From positions 1 through 64,000 of the forward strand of contig JBCAXJ010000005.1 in the NCBI GenBank assembly GCA_038534135.1: a stretch of 64,000 nucleotides of DNA. The letters run 5' to 3'. Shown one piece after another: positions 10,001 to 18,651 of the stretch. How positions within the stretch are numbered: position 1 is the first letter of the stretch; the number at the start of each line of letters is the position of its first letter. This stretch comes from Thermohalobaculum sp038534135 (GTDB lineage: Bacteria > Pseudomonadota > Alphaproteobacteria > Rhodobacterales > Rhodobacteraceae). The notes under the pieces are model-generated. The model worked only from the letters and a program-made list of their open reading frames with translations. It made no database searches and was not told where the DNA came from. Position numbers and translations under genes: made by a program.

Positions 10001-10238
10001 AGATCGCATTCTCCAGAACCAGGACGATCGATTGTTCGATATCGGCTGGGGTGGCGCCCGGTGAGGCAACTGTCACCGTGACGGTGTCCGGTTCAACGCT
10101 CGGCAGATACTCCTGCTTCACGATGAACAGCATCATGTAGATGCCACCGGCGATCAGAACCGCCATCAGCAGGTTTGCCGCGACCGAATTCTTGGCCATC
10201 CAGGCGATTGGTCCGCCCAGGCGGTCGCCCGGCCTCAT
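7044..10238 (-). CDS. RND-family efflux transporter permease (AcrB/HAE1-like)
   Basis: A 1064-residue inner-membrane pump subunit that uses the proton gradient to expel substrates through a periplasmic adaptor and an outer-membrane channel. The N-terminus begins with a hydrophobic helix after IAWMAKNSVAANL, then VASPGATPADIEQSI in the porter domain. The central helices carry VGLSLVLLLLSLFLNVRLA and a GLVVDDAIVVGENI segment, which holds the paired Asp residues of the proton relay. The second half repeats the layout. The gene overlaps the adaptor gene by 4 bp, so the two form one operon. No TolC-like gene is next to them, so an outer-membrane partner is probably encoded elsewhere. The substrate is unknown. 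Confidence 0.93.
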   Translation of the reverse strand: MRPGDRLGGPIAWMAKNSVAANLLMAVLIAGGIYMMLFIVKQEYLPSVEPDTVTVTVASPGATPADIEQSIVLVLENAISALDNIEKVTGTASEGSGSLSLELGIDKDVQATFNDIQSAIDGITTFPEDAEEPSVALSIRRRPVVDVMLYGDTDDMSMRMAAEHLRTALLRSDGISRVDIQNERDLEIRIEISESLLRSYDLTLGEIAETVRQTALDRSGGTIETDGGDLLLRMADRREELAEFAKIPILSDPRGTVLRLGDIGTISRSFGDSAKSFIFNGYPARELKVYRAGRETPIGVSEAVRAALPDAMRTLPAALDVIVLNDRSEYFKGRKELLLTNGFVGLSLVLLLLSLFLNVRLAFWVAVGIPTAFMGAMLVLPSTGMTINLVSMFAFIVALGLVVDDAIVVGENIYDYRQKGMPYLEAAIRGAQDIAVPLTFSILTNIVAFIPLALTGGWLGKLFFAIPVVVSLAFIMSWIEALFVLPAHLAHDERKKVRLYPPISWIAVALSMIERKIFGPVQRAFAGGLDWVTHTLYGPLMRFAAHGRYVTVAICFAIFAIALAYVMSGRMGFGLFPPVPRDYAKASITMPVGTPTEITLAARDAVVASALRVVRENGGDDLSLGVDAHVDGTSVRVHVHLTPPDVRPLETREFVSEWREATGVLPSARSLQFESSWGGPGGSSLEIRLSHPDTDTLAKAAARLSSDLAQFGPVRDTRDGFSPGKEQLEFTLSEAGRALGLSSAEVASQVRAAFYGAEVLRQQDGRNEITVRVLRPESERRSEADIETLLVRTPDGGHVPLFEVANVVNSRADATITREENQRVVSVTANVEPRKETTQVIAAAQADLLPQLSEDYPGLSYSLEGRQATRRDAMKDLIYYSAVSLIIIYGLLAVPFKSYFQPIIICLTIPFGFVGAGLGHLIMGYALSLISIFGIVALSGVLINAGIVMIDYANKRRLEGVGAYDAICGAGVRRFRPILLTTITTFCGLAPMIFETSRQAQFLIPMAISLGYGIVFATLVVLFLIPALYLVLEDIKSLINPDRDYAAPEDLEQPPDATVPVPAE

Positions 10239-11539
10239 CCCGAGACTTCCTTGGACCGGGTTCGCAGTGTCATGCCGGGTGCCACGGTGCTGAGAGGCGT
10301 CGTCACCACACGCTCACCGCTGGACAGGCCCGACCGGACGAGAACCTTGTCGGCGCCGCGCCATGCGATATCGACCGTCCTGATATCGAGAGTGTCGTCT
10401 GTCTGCATGATCCAGACAGTGTCGTTGTCCCGCAACAGGGCGCGATCCAGCGACACGGCGCCATCAATCTGGCGACCCTCGATCGTTACCCTGACGAAAC
10501 TGCCGAGCAGAAGCGGCGGTTTGCCTTCGTTGACCTCGGTCAGTGCAAGCGGGTCCGGGACCTCTGCGATCAATTCAACCATCCGTCCTGTCTCGCTGAG
10601 CTCGGATGACAGCCGGACAAGCTGCCCGGTGCGTTGCGAGTTCTCTTGCCAGACGTTGTCTTGCGAGATCGCGAGCAATTGTCCCTCGTTGGGATCGATC
10701 CACTCCAGAGCACTCGCTGGAACTGCCAGAACGACCTCGAACACATCCGACGCAACAAAGGTCGCGGCTTCCGTTCCTTGTGCAAGGACTGCGCCAGGTG
10801 CGACGGCCTCGCTGGTGATGACGCCATCGAACGGAACAATCACGTCGGTCTTCGACAAGGCGATGCGCGCCTGCTGTAGCGTTGAACGCGCTGATGCGAG
10901 TTCCGCTTCGAGCTGAGCCATCTGCGGCACACGCAGGACAAGGTTACGTTGCGACGCCGTCAGGTCTCGCGAGAGCCGGGTTAGCTCGCGTCGTCCGATC
11001 TCGCCCTGGCCCTGTTCGATCAGGATCCGGGCTTCGATCTCAGCGATGTCGGCTTCGGCGCGGCTGACGGCCAAGGACAGATCGCGGTCGTCAAACCGCG
11101 CAGCGACATCGCCCTGCTTCAGGCGACCGCCCATTCTGACGTCCGGGTGCACCCAGGTTATCGTTCCCGTTATTTCGGGCCTGACGACCAGTGTCCGGGC
11201 TGGCTGGACCTCGCCCCAGGCTTCGATCACCGGTCCTTGCTCTGCCGCCATCACGGTCGAGACTTCCACCAGACGCGCAACGCGCTCGCGTGCCGTGCGT
11301 TCCGCTTTGGGCGCAGTCTCCGTCAGCCACAGGGATGTCTTGTAAGCGGCGAACGCGATCGCGAGAACCAGAGCGCACTGAACTGCTCCGGCGGCAACCT
11401 TGCGCATCAGCGACGGCGCGCGTTCCCGTTCCGTACGAACCGACGAAATGGGATCAATCGGCTCCGAGAGGTCGGTCTGCACATCGACGCGTTTCAGATC
11501 GGATCTGCGCGTAATCGTTCTTTGTGGCAGTGTTTCCAA
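10235..11539 (-). CDS. RND efflux periplasmic adaptor (membrane fusion protein)
   Basis: A 434-residue HlyD/AcrA-type adaptor linking the pump to an outer-membrane channel. A basic cytoplasmic N-terminus of about 55 residues is followed by one membrane helix (VQCALVLAIAFAAY). Then come a barrel-sandwich half-motif (VRPEITGTITWVHPD), a long coiled-coil region (about residues 150-230) and beta-barrel domains. The start is taken as a TTG with a GGAAG ribosome-binding site 7 bases upstream; an ATG 44 codons later (MRKVAAGAVQ) is possible. It is the first gene of the adaptor-pump operon and is transcribed away from yacG. Confidence 0.9.
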   Translation of the reverse strand: METLPQRTITRRSDLKRVDVQTDLSEPIDPISSVRTERERAPSLMRKVAAGAVQCALVLAIAFAAYKTSLWLTETAPKAERTARERVARLVEVSTVMAAEQGPVIEAWGEVQPARTLVVRPEITGTITWVHPDVRMGGRLKQGDVAARFDDRDLSLAVSRAEADIAEIEARILIEQGQGEIGRRELTRLSRDLTASQRNLVLRVPQMAQLEAELASARSTLQQARIALSKTDVIVPFDGVITSEAVAPGAVLAQGTEAATFVASDVFEVVLAVPASALEWIDPNEGQLLAISQDNVWQENSQRTGQLVRLSSELSETGRMVELIAEVPDPLALTEVNEGKPPLLLGSFVRVTIEGRQIDGAVSLDRALLRDNDTVWIMQTDDTLDIRTVDIAWRGADKVLVRSGLSSGERVVTTPLSTVAPGMTLRTRSKEVSG

Positions 11540-11666
11540 TTCCGGTCTTCCGGCTTTTTGCAGCAGCTTTGTCTGCTAGATATAACCTCGATTGACAGGA
11601 ATCCTGTTGTTTTTTGTGTGAGGCCGTGTCTTGGAGAAACTTAGATCTACTATCGGAGGCTCGGTC

Positions 11667-11837
11667 GTGGCGAAAACGTCTGCATTGTCCGCCACCTGCC
11701 CAATTTGCGGTGCCGAGACGGCGGCGCGATATCGTCCGTTCTGCTCCAAGCGATGCGCAGATGTCGATCTTGGCCGCTGGATCAACGGCAGCTATTCCGT
11801 TCCGACTGATGAAGGGTCTGATACGCGCGATGACTGA
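11667..11837 (+). CDS. yacG: DNA gyrase inhibitor / zinc-binding protein YacG
   Basis: A 56-residue protein with the four-Cys zinc site of YacG: CPICG near the N-terminus and FCSKRC followed by ADVDLGRW. YacG binds GyrB and inhibits gyrase. The GTG start was chosen because GGAGG lies 7 bases upstream; a TTG 12 codons earlier has no such site. The last 46 bases overlap, on the other strand, the 3' end of the FliJ-like gene, so the two transcripts converge. Confidence 0.9.
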   Translation: MAKTSALSATCPICGAETAARYRPFCSKRCADVDLGRWINGSYSVPTDEGSDTRDD

Positions 11838-12229
11838 CGCCTGCCCGGCGACGGTGGCGCCTCGGCCCGGCGTTCGCGTTCGCATCGCTCCTTCCTCTTG
11901 GCGTCCTTGATCACGTGCTCGAGTGCGCTCGACCGACCAAACGTCGTGCTCAGTGTCTTTCGTTGCGCGATGAACTCGTCATTCATCGCTAATGCCTCTG
12001 CTTCCAGCGCGCGCGCGCTGGATTCGAGACGTTGTTGATGACTGGCGATGGCCTGCATCTCGCTTAGGGACGACCCCGCTGACTGTTCGCGCGATTGCGC
12101 TCGCGCCTCGTTGGCCCGAGTTCGCAGCGACTGCATTTGAAGCGTGATGGCTTTGAGTTTGGCCGTCTCTGCGCGCTTCTTTGCGGACATGATCCGGCTC
12201 AGAACTTCGAGTTTCCCTGCACTTTTCAT
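11792..12229 (-). CDS. Coiled-coil protein, probable FliJ-like flagellar export chaperone
   Basis: A 145-residue, charged, almost wholly helical protein rich in Lys, Arg, Glu, Gln and Ala (MKSAGKLEVLSRIMSAKKRA), with no membrane segment. Its size, coiled-coil nature and place as the last gene after flhB suggest a FliJ-type component that links export chaperones and the FliI ATPase to FlhA. Sequence identity to FliJ cannot be judged by eye. The last 15 codons run opposite the end of yacG. The start has a GGGGA stretch upstream. Confidence 0.5.
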   Translation of the reverse strand: MKSAGKLEVLSRIMSAKKRAETAKLKAITLQMQSLRTRANEARAQSREQSAGSSLSEMQAIASHQQRLESSARALEAEALAMNDEFIAQRKTLSTTFGRSSALEHVIKDAKRKERCERERRAEAPPSPGRRQSSRVSDPSSVGTE

Positions 12230-12320
12230 GCGATGTCCCCGGGGTTAGGACCGGACAAAGCGGCATTCCGGCCGCGCGCTACAGTCCGCTGCGCGTGCGT
12301 TAGTCGGGTTGAAACGGGCG

Positions 12321-13421
12321 TCATCCCAACACTGCATCTCGTTCGCGCTTTTTCGCGCGAAGTTGGTCTGCAAAGACGATCGCTGCCGCGACAGCCTTGT
12401 AATGCTCGGGCTCAATCTGTTTTCCGACGTCAACAAGCGCGTGCAAGGATCGCGCCGTTGGTGGATCCGAGTGAATTGGAATGCTGTCTTGCTCAGCCCT
12501 GACCCTGATACGTCGTGCCAGTTCGTCGGCACCCTTTGCGACACAATGCGGGACCGACTTCTCCGAGCGCGACCACTTCAGGGCCACGGCATAGTGCGTG
12601 GGATTGACGATGACTACATCGGCGCTCTTGACGTCATGCAACATGCGGTTGTTCGCGATCTCCCGTCCACGGTCCCGACGGGACGCCCGCATATGCGGAT
12701 CCCCTTCGGCCTGCTTCGATTCGTCTTTTACTTCCTGATGTGTCATTCGCATGCGTCGCAGGTGGTTTTGGCGCTGCCATAGAAAGTCGATCATTCCGAC
12801 GGCCAGCGCGAAGATCAGCACGCCCGTCATGACGTTCCAGAACTGGTCGAGCAGCAGCAGCGGCAACATACGTTCGTGGATGTGCACGTAGCCCGGCAGC
12901 CGATCGATCTCTCCGGCAATCGCGACGGCCAGGATCACGCTGATTGCGATCAGCTTCACGAAGCTTTTGAAGAACTCGAACAAGCCGTTCCGGCCGTATT
13001 TCTGCTTGGCGTTTTCGACGGGGTTGATCCGGGAAAACTTCGGCGTGAGTTTTTGCGGGGCCAGTACGATGGCGTGCTGTGTGATCAGCAGCGTGATGAT
13101 CAGGAGAGCCGGGACTGCAAAGACCGCAAAAATCGCCACGCCAATACGACCAAACAAAGTGATACCGGTTTCGAAAGCACCTCCATGGATCAACAACGCT
13201 GCAAGATCAGCCGGATGTGAGAGGAACGCCATCAAGGTTTCGCCAAGGTACGTTCCGCCCCAACCACCGGCCAGGAGGATCACGGTCGCGAAGCCGATAT
13301 AGGCAGTGGCGGCCTGGAGGTCCTGTGAACGCGGCAGATCGCCCTTTTTGCGCGAACGCTCCAACTTTGACTGCGACGCTTCATGGGACTTTTCCTGGCT
13401 CTGCTGGTTTTGATCGCTCAC
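12321..13421 (-). CDS. flhB: Flagellar export apparatus protein FlhB
   Basis: A 366-residue inner-membrane export gate protein. A hydrophilic N-terminus (KSHEASQSKLERSRKKGDLPRS, the family pattern in part) precedes four hydrophobic segments. The C-terminal cytoplasmic domain has the self-cleavage motif NPTH at about residue 270 (VIVNPTHYAVAL). Cleavage there switches export from rod/hook to filament substrates. It overlaps fliR by 4 bp. Confidence 0.96.
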   Translation of the reverse strand: MSDQNQQSQEKSHEASQSKLERSRKKGDLPRSQDLQAATAYIGFATVILLAGGWGGTYLGETLMAFLSHPADLAALLIHGGAFETGITLFGRIGVAIFAVFAVPALLIITLLITQHAIVLAPQKLTPKFSRINPVENAKQKYGRNGLFEFFKSFVKLIAISVILAVAIAGEIDRLPGYVHIHERMLPLLLLDQFWNVMTGVLIFALAVGMIDFLWQRQNHLRRMRMTHQEVKDESKQAEGDPHMRASRRDRGREIANNRMLHDVKSADVVIVNPTHYAVALKWSRSEKSVPHCVAKGADELARRIRVRAEQDSIPIHSDPPTARSLHALVDVGKQIEPEHYKAVAAAIVFADQLRAKKRERDAVLG

Positions 13422-14200
13422 CGCAGGCCCCCAAGCGGATCGATCAACACTCTCTGCAGACGGCTATCCCACGCATCGAAAATCGATGGGATGACATGGT
13501 GAAGAACGATCATTCCGATCCAGAGAAGCCCTGGAATGCCCACCACCGCGACCAGGAGTTGTGGCATGGCGCGGTTCAGTGCGCCGAGAGCGATGTTATA
13601 CGTGAAACCGACTGCGACGAACGGAGCCGCGAGCGAGACGCCCAGAGCGAACGTCTCTGACATGCGCGCTGTTGCCCAACCGCCGACCGACACTGGATCA
13701 GGAAACCGGCCGAACGGTAGAACATCATACAGAATCGCGATCAGAGCGACCGCATTGACATGAAGTCCGGCCATCAAAGCCAGCGTGATCCCGGCCATCG
13801 CAAGCATTGTCGCAATTGTCGGTTCCGGCTCGGGTGCGACACCGGCGCCGAACATCTGGGCGATGCTCAAGTGTTGTGCAGCGACCATCCCTGCAGTCTG
13901 CAATGCGAAAATCAGAAGCCGGAACGAGAACCCGATGATCAGGCCCGAGATTGCCTCGGCCACGATCATCCGTGCCAGATCGGCGACGGTGGTCGGTGCT
14001 TCCGGAAGAAGCGGCGTGATGAGGGGGACGAGGAGTGCTGTTAACGCCAGGGCTCCGCCCAGCCTGACACGCAGCGAAATCCCGCGTTCGCCCATGCCTG
14101 GAAGCAGAAACGCGATTGCGCCAACGCGGACAAAGATCCCTGCGGCGATCAGAACCGTCTCGTTGGTTTGCTGAAAGATGATTGTCAGCAGGTTTTCCAT
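13418..14200 (-). CDS. fliR: Flagellar export apparatus protein FliR
   Basis: A 260-residue integral membrane protein with about six hydrophobic segments, of normal length for FliR. It starts MENLLTIIFQQTNETVLIAA and contains the family stretch QTAGMVAAQHLSIAQMFGAG. FliR with FliP and FliQ forms the export channel. It lies between flhA (8-bp gap) and flhB (4-bp overlap) in one operon. Confidence 0.95.
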   Translation of the reverse strand: MENLLTIIFQQTNETVLIAAGIFVRVGAIAFLLPGMGERGISLRVRLGGALALTALLVPLITPLLPEAPTTVADLARMIVAEAISGLIIGFSFRLLIFALQTAGMVAAQHLSIAQMFGAGVAPEPEPTIATMLAMAGITLALMAGLHVNAVALIAILYDVLPFGRFPDPVSVGGWATARMSETFALGVSLAAPFVAVGFTYNIALGALNRAMPQLLVAVVGIPGLLWIGMIVLHHVIPSIFDAWDSRLQRVLIDPLGGLR

Positions 14201-14208
14201 GCCGGTCG

Positions 14209-16293
14209 TCAGGCAGTGCCCAGCAGGGCGAGCTTTGAGGTGTTCCCGATTTCTTCGAAGGATAGAACGGGGTTCGAGATCCCTTTGGCCTCGAGTGCTT
14301 GGCGAACGAACCGGCGCCGGCGCGCGGATGTCGCGATGGCCGGCATCGCGGCGCGTTGCGCGGCCCGGGCGAGCATTCCCTTGACCGATCCCGCAAGCCG
14401 GTTGAATTCCTCCGGCGGCAAGGCCACGTCCGGCACGCCGTTGTCATCGCGCTCGTACTCCGAGAACTTGGCTTCCCATTCAGGGGCCAGCTGAATCAGC
14501 GGCAGGGTTCCTTCGTTGTCGCTGAGGCGCGAAATTATATGGAACGCGATTCGGCGACGGACGTGTTCAACAATGTCCTCGATTGAGGCATTGCCAACTC
14601 GCGCTTCGCTTGTCGCCTCCAGGATCAGTGGCAGATTTCGGACCGAGACACGCTCGGCAAGCAGCATTCTCAGCACGGACTGCAGGACATCAACCGGTAC
14701 CTTGTCGGGCACAAACTCGTCCAGCAGACGCCGGTTCGCCTGAGCGCGCGCGTCGTCCGACGTGGCGGCGAACTCGTCGAGCAGTTTGCGCAAGGCGCGC
14801 CGCGTCAGCAAGCGATCGAAGCTCGATTGGATCATCTCAAGCAGATGTGTAGCGACGACTTCGCCAGGGGACACCACAGGCAGACCAAGTTCCGACGCCT
14901 CTTCGTGCGCGGCTTCTTCGATCCAACGCGCGGGAGCGCCGTAGACAGGTTCTTTCACGTCTTCGCCGGATGCCTCGAGCGGCACGTCTTCGTTGAGCAG
15001 CACAAGAAGCTTGCCGGGCTTCAACGCTGCATTCGCAACCTCGACCCCTTGGATCTGAATCGCGTAGCTGTCCGGCGGTAGCATCGGATCATCGGTCAAT
15101 CGGACTTCGGGAATAATGAAACCGTATTCAGTCGCGATATGCCGCCGCATGTTGACTATTCTCGACTCAAGCCCGGCCCCTGGTTCCATCACTGCGGCAA
15201 CAAGGTTTGGCGCGAAGCGAACATGAATCTCGTCAACGTCGAGAAGATCCCCGAGAGGTTTGCGCGATGGCTTTTCCGGCGCGTCGGTCTCGCTCGCCAG
15301 AGCGACGTCTTCATCGGCGCCCGCGAGCCGGCCCGCGAGCACTGCAGCCATTGCAAGAACCGATGCTCCCAGGATGAAAGGAACGAACGGCAGACCCGGC
15401 ACGAATGCGAACAAAGCCATCAGACCGGCGACAGTTCCAAGGGCGCCCGGGTATCCGCCAAGCTGGCGCAGCATGGCCTGATCTGTCGATCCCCGCTCGC
15501 CGCCCTTCGAGAGCAACAGCGCGGCCGCGATCGAGGTGATGACCGAGGGGATCTGGCTGACGAGGCCGTCGCCGACGGTCAGGATGGAGTAAGTCTCGAT
15601 TGCCTGGCTGAAGCTGAGATCGTGCACGGCCAGGCCCATTGCCAATCCCATGACCAGGTTCAGCAACGTGATCAAAAGCCCGGCAATCGCATCGCCCTTG
15701 ACGAACTTTGAAGCACCGTCCAGTGACCCGAAAAAGGTCGTCTCCTCTTGCTCTGTCTTTCTGCGTTCCTTGGCTTCTTCATGCGTGATCGCACCTGCAG
15801 CGAGATCGGAGTCGATCGCGAGCTGCTTGCCTGGCATACCGTCCAACGCGAAACGTGCGCCGACTTCGGCCATACGCCCTGCGCCCTGGGTGATGACGAT
15901 GAAGTTGACAATCAGCAGAACGCCGAACACCACCAGCCCCAGGAAGATGTTGCCCCCCATGATGAACATGGCGAAGCCCTCGATCACACCGCCTGCCGCG
16001 TCCGCACCGGTGTGACCCTCGCCAATGATCAGCTTGGTCGATGAGACGTTCAGCGACAGCCGCAACATCAAGGCGCCCAAAAGGATCGTCGGAAAGGCGC
16101 TGAAGTCCAGTGGACGTTCGATGAACAGCGTGACGGTGAAAATCAGGATTGCGAGGGCAAAGGACAGCGCAAGTCCGATATCCAACATCACCGGCGGCAT
16201 CGGCAGGATCATCATGATGATCACCGCCATGAGCGCGAGCGCCAGCAACACCGTTGGCTGGTAAAGTGTCGCGATCGACAAACGCTCCATCAA
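14209..16293 (-). CDS. flhA: Flagellar export gate protein FlhA
   Basis: A 694-residue protein of usual length. The first half holds about eight membrane helices and the FHIPEP signature region (ARFALDGMPGKQLAIDSDL). The second half (about residues 340-694) is the cytoplasmic domain that docks chaperone-substrate complexes and forms a nonameric ring. Its start is immediately next to the stop of the lytic transglycosylase gene, so the two are coupled. Confidence 0.96.
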   Translation of the reverse strand: MMERLSIATLYQPTVLLALALMAVIIMMILPMPPVMLDIGLALSFALAILIFTVTLFIERPLDFSAFPTILLGALMLRLSLNVSSTKLIIGEGHTGADAAGGVIEGFAMFIMGGNIFLGLVVFGVLLIVNFIVITQGAGRMAEVGARFALDGMPGKQLAIDSDLAAGAITHEEAKERRKTEQEETTFFGSLDGASKFVKGDAIAGLLITLLNLVMGLAMGLAVHDLSFSQAIETYSILTVGDGLVSQIPSVITSIAAALLLSKGGERGSTDQAMLRQLGGYPGALGTVAGLMALFAFVPGLPFVPFILGASVLAMAAVLAGRLAGADEDVALASETDAPEKPSRKPLGDLLDVDEIHVRFAPNLVAAVMEPGAGLESRIVNMRRHIATEYGFIIPEVRLTDDPMLPPDSYAIQIQGVEVANAALKPGKLLVLLNEDVPLEASGEDVKEPVYGAPARWIEEAAHEEASELGLPVVSPGEVVATHLLEMIQSSFDRLLTRRALRKLLDEFAATSDDARAQANRRLLDEFVPDKVPVDVLQSVLRMLLAERVSVRNLPLILEATSEARVGNASIEDIVEHVRRRIAFHIISRLSDNEGTLPLIQLAPEWEAKFSEYERDDNGVPDVALPPEEFNRLAGSVKGMLARAAQRAAMPAIATSARRRRFVRQALEAKGISNPVLSFEEIGNTSKLALLGTA

Positions 16294-17037
16294 TCAGCTC
16301 CTCGGTTGCGCTATCACCAGAGCGCCGCGACTGCGCCGCAGGGCATTCAAGGCGACACCGCCTGCCTGTCCGTTCGATGCGGCAGGACCCGCAAGGGCGC
16401 CGAGCTGGCGCAACGGCCAGAGTGGTGCCGTCGCGCGGTGGCTCATCGCTTTCCTGTCTGGAACGGCAGCCGCCAGTTTGGGTGCGGGCTGGGTTTTGCC
16501 ACCAATGCGATTGACAGCGTTCAGGACCAGATTTCGGTAGCGTGCTGCATGCCGCTGCGTACGGGAGTGGTAAAACCCGGCGGCCTTGATCCAGTCTCCG
16601 GTCTCGGCGTGCAGCGATTTCAGAAATCGTGCCGCATAGTCGCCTGAAGGCCCAGGTTCGAACATCTCATCTATCGACGCGAAGTGCGTCCCGTGCCAGC
16701 GGTAGTTCAATTGAAAACACCCGACGTCAAACGAGGTCTGGCCGCGCGAAAGGGCGCGTTGTGCGTGCAGCAGCGCTGCCGCGCGCGAGTCGAACCAGTC
16801 GCCCTTGCCGGCAACATTCACAGTCCAGGGCCAGGCGCCGAACGTGTCGTCCCGCCTGGTTCCAGTTTCGACCTGCGTGATCGCAATCAGAACGCCCCGC
16901 GGGATTCCATGACGGTCCGCGGCCTGGATCGCTGCGTTCCGACAGATCGCCATTGTTGCTTTGGTATCGCGAGCCGCCTTGGCCTCGAAGACCGGGACAA
17001 TGACCAAGGCGATCAGAAGCAGCAGACTGCGTGGCAA
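16294..17037 (-). CDS. sltF: Flagellar-cluster lytic transglycosylase (SltF-like)
   Basis: A 247-residue secreted protein: a signal peptide (MPRSLLLLIALVIVPVFEAKA) followed by an SLT-type catalytic domain. The family Glu is in ITQVETG near residue 57, and the FDVGCFQLNYRWHG stretch is typical of these enzymes. They cut peptidoglycan so that the rod can cross the wall. The C-terminal 60 residues are Ala/Arg/Pro-rich. The place between fliQ and flhA matches SltF of Rhodobacter sphaeroides, the dedicated flagellar enzyme; the symbol is given by context. Confidence 0.8.
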   Translation of the reverse strand: MPRSLLLLIALVIVPVFEAKAARDTKATMAICRNAAIQAADRHGIPRGVLIAITQVETGTRRDDTFGAWPWTVNVAGKGDWFDSRAAALLHAQRALSRGQTSFDVGCFQLNYRWHGTHFASIDEMFEPGPSGDYAARFLKSLHAETGDWIKAAGFYHSRTQRHAARYRNLVLNAVNRIGGKTQPAPKLAAAVPDRKAMSHRATAPLWPLRQLGALAGPAASNGQAGGVALNALRRSRGALVIAQPRS

Positions 17038-17040
17038 TCG

Positions 17041-17307
17041 CTATCCTCCTGCAATGCGGGGAATGATCTCGCTCTGGAAGAAAGTCACCAGGCCCTGGCT
17101 CATGAAGGACAGGCTGATCCAGAAGACCAGCGCGATCGCCAGGAGTTTTGGGACAAACGTCAGCGTGAGTTCCTGGATCGACGTGAGCGCCTGGAAAAGC
17201 CCGATCGCAAGCCCCGCGATCAGCGCGACCCCAAGGATCGGCGTGGATACGACGACGCCGGTCCATACCGCCTCGCGCATGACCGTGATCATCTCTGTCT
17301 CGTCCAA
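17041..17307 (-). CDS. fliQ: Flagellar export apparatus protein FliQ
   Basis: An 88-residue protein with two hydrophobic helices and the family stretch QALTSIQELTLTFVPKLLA. FliQ packs around FliP/FliR in the export channel. It lies 3 bp before sltF and 112 bp after fliE, so an internal promoter ahead of fliQ is possible, though none is clear by eye. Confidence 0.95.
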   Translation of the reverse strand: MDETEMITVMREAVWTGVVVSTPILGVALIAGLAIGLFQALTSIQELTLTFVPKLLAIALVFWISLSFMSQGLVTFFQSEIIPRIAGG

Positions 17308-17419
17308 TTCAGATCTCCCAGGCGTGACACAACTTTACAGCGAAGGACGGTGGGCCAGAGGCAAACGGCCCCAGAGGTTCACATCCCGTGCTGTCGTCGC
17401 GTGCGTTCACAAAAACCGC

Positions 17420-17725
17420 TCAGACGGGCATGCGCAGAATTTCCTGGTAGGCTTCCACCACCCGGTCGCGGACGGTCACAGCCGTCTCCAAAGCCATCTC
17501 GGTGGCCGTCAATGCCTCGACCAGCGATTGGATATCTCCCTTACCGGCCATCGCGTTGACCGAGGCAGACTCCCCAGCTTGAAGGTTCCTACGCATTTCG
17601 GCGAGCGCCGTTTCAAGCGCGTCGGCGAAACCCGTACCTTCCGCTTCAGTGGTCATCGGGTTCGTCCGAAGCGCGCTTTGAACGGACCCATAAAGCTGTG
17701 TTGCTGCGAGTGAGTCGACTTTCAT
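17420..17725 (-). CDS. fliE: Flagellar hook-basal body complex protein FliE
   Basis: A 101-residue protein of normal FliE length, joining the MS ring to the proximal rod. It has the conserved C-terminal helix with VEALTATEMALETAVTVRD and ends AYQEILRMPV, the usual FliE ending. It lies downstream of flgC by 29 bp. Confidence 0.93.
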   Translation of the reverse strand: MKVDSLAATQLYGSVQSALRTNPMTTEAEGTGFADALETALAEMRRNLQAGESASVNAMAGKGDIQSLVEALTATEMALETAVTVRDRVVEAYQEILRMPV

Positions 17726-17754
17726 CAGAGTTCTCCCTGGGTGGTCGGTGCTGA

Positions 17755-18147
17755 TCAGCGGCGGATCAGGTCAAGTGTCGCAGACCGCATTCTGCGGGCC
17801 TGGTCGAAGACAGACAGGTTGGTCTGGTAGGATCGCTGTGCTTCGCGCGCGTCGGCGATCTCGATCAGAGGATTGACGTTGGAGAGGGTGACCATCCCGC
17901 GTTCGTCCGCGAGTGGATGCCCCGGATCGAGCGTCACGCGCGGATCGCTGCTATCCAGTTGCACCTCACCTGGCTTCACGGTCGTCACATCGCGCACACG
18001 ATCTACGACGTTGCGGAAATTCACCGTCTTGCGCTGAAAGCCCGACGTATCGACGTTCGCGATATTCTCGCCGACAAGCCGAAGGCGAAAGCTCTGAGCG
18101 CTCATCCCGGAGGCAGCGATGCTCATCGCCTTTTTCAGATCAAACAT
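17755..18147 (-). CDS. flgC: Flagellar basal-body rod protein FlgC
   Basis: A 130-residue axial protein. The rod N-terminal motif SIAASGMSAQSFRLRLVGEN and NIANVDTSGF are clear, and the C-terminus has SYQTNLSVFDQARRM, which packs with the N-terminal helix. FlgC forms part of the proximal rod. It sits 21 bp after flgB. Confidence 0.95.
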   Translation of the reverse strand: MFDLKKAMSIAASGMSAQSFRLRLVGENIANVDTSGFQRKTVNFRNVVDRVRDVTTVKPGEVQLDSSDPRVTLDPGHPLADERGMVTLSNVNPLIEIADAREAQRSYQTNLSVFDQARRMRSATLDLIRR

Positions 18148-18168
18148 GGGAAACTCCTATCGACGCGC

Positions 18169-18564
18169 TCATCGGCCACGGCCCAAACCAAGGCGCATGA
18201 GATCGTGTGCCTTACGGTAGATTGCCTGTGCCATCGCGTGTTGCCCGCGCGCTTCGTTCGCTTTCATCATCTCGTCTTCCAACGAAACCGAGTTGCCGTT
18301 GCCCGAGGTCGAGTCGGCTGCGGGATCGATGATGACTTCGGGGTGCCGCGCGGCGCGCTCGATCGGCTGAAAACCGAGATGTCCGGGCCGGGTCGCCTTG
18401 GCGGTGAACGGTTCGTTAACGTATTCGGAGAAACTTCTGACGTCGCGGGCGCGGAACTCGGGCGTGTCCGCATTTGCAACGTTTTCGGCAATAACCCGAT
18501 GCCGCGCCGTTGCATGACGCGCCATGGCTGTTGCCATCTTAAACAGAGGGATTTCTTCCATCAT
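18169..18564 (-). CDS. flgB: Flagellar basal-body rod protein FlgB
   Basis: A 131-residue rod protein with the family stretch RHRVIAENVANADTPEFRARD and the C-terminal helix with MMKANEARGQHAMAQ. It is the first gene of the minus-strand flagellar operon and is divergent from fliI across an 87-bp gap, which must hold the promoters for both. Confidence 0.94.
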   Translation of the reverse strand: MMEEIPLFKMATAMARHATARHRVIAENVANADTPEFRARDVRSFSEYVNEPFTAKATRPGHLGFQPIERAARHPEVIIDPAADSTSGNGNSVSLEDEMMKANEARGQHAMAQAIYRKAHDLMRLGLGRGR

Positions 18565-18651
18565 GACCGATGCTTCTCACCGAACTATCTGGGACTGGTC
18601 TTGGCAGAAAGGCCTTAAGGTTTCCTTTTCACGATCAGCAGGATTCCAGAA

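Noticed and set aside
11592..11620. TTGACA upstream of yacG as a promoter
   Set aside because: No acceptable -10 box lies 16-18 bases downstream.
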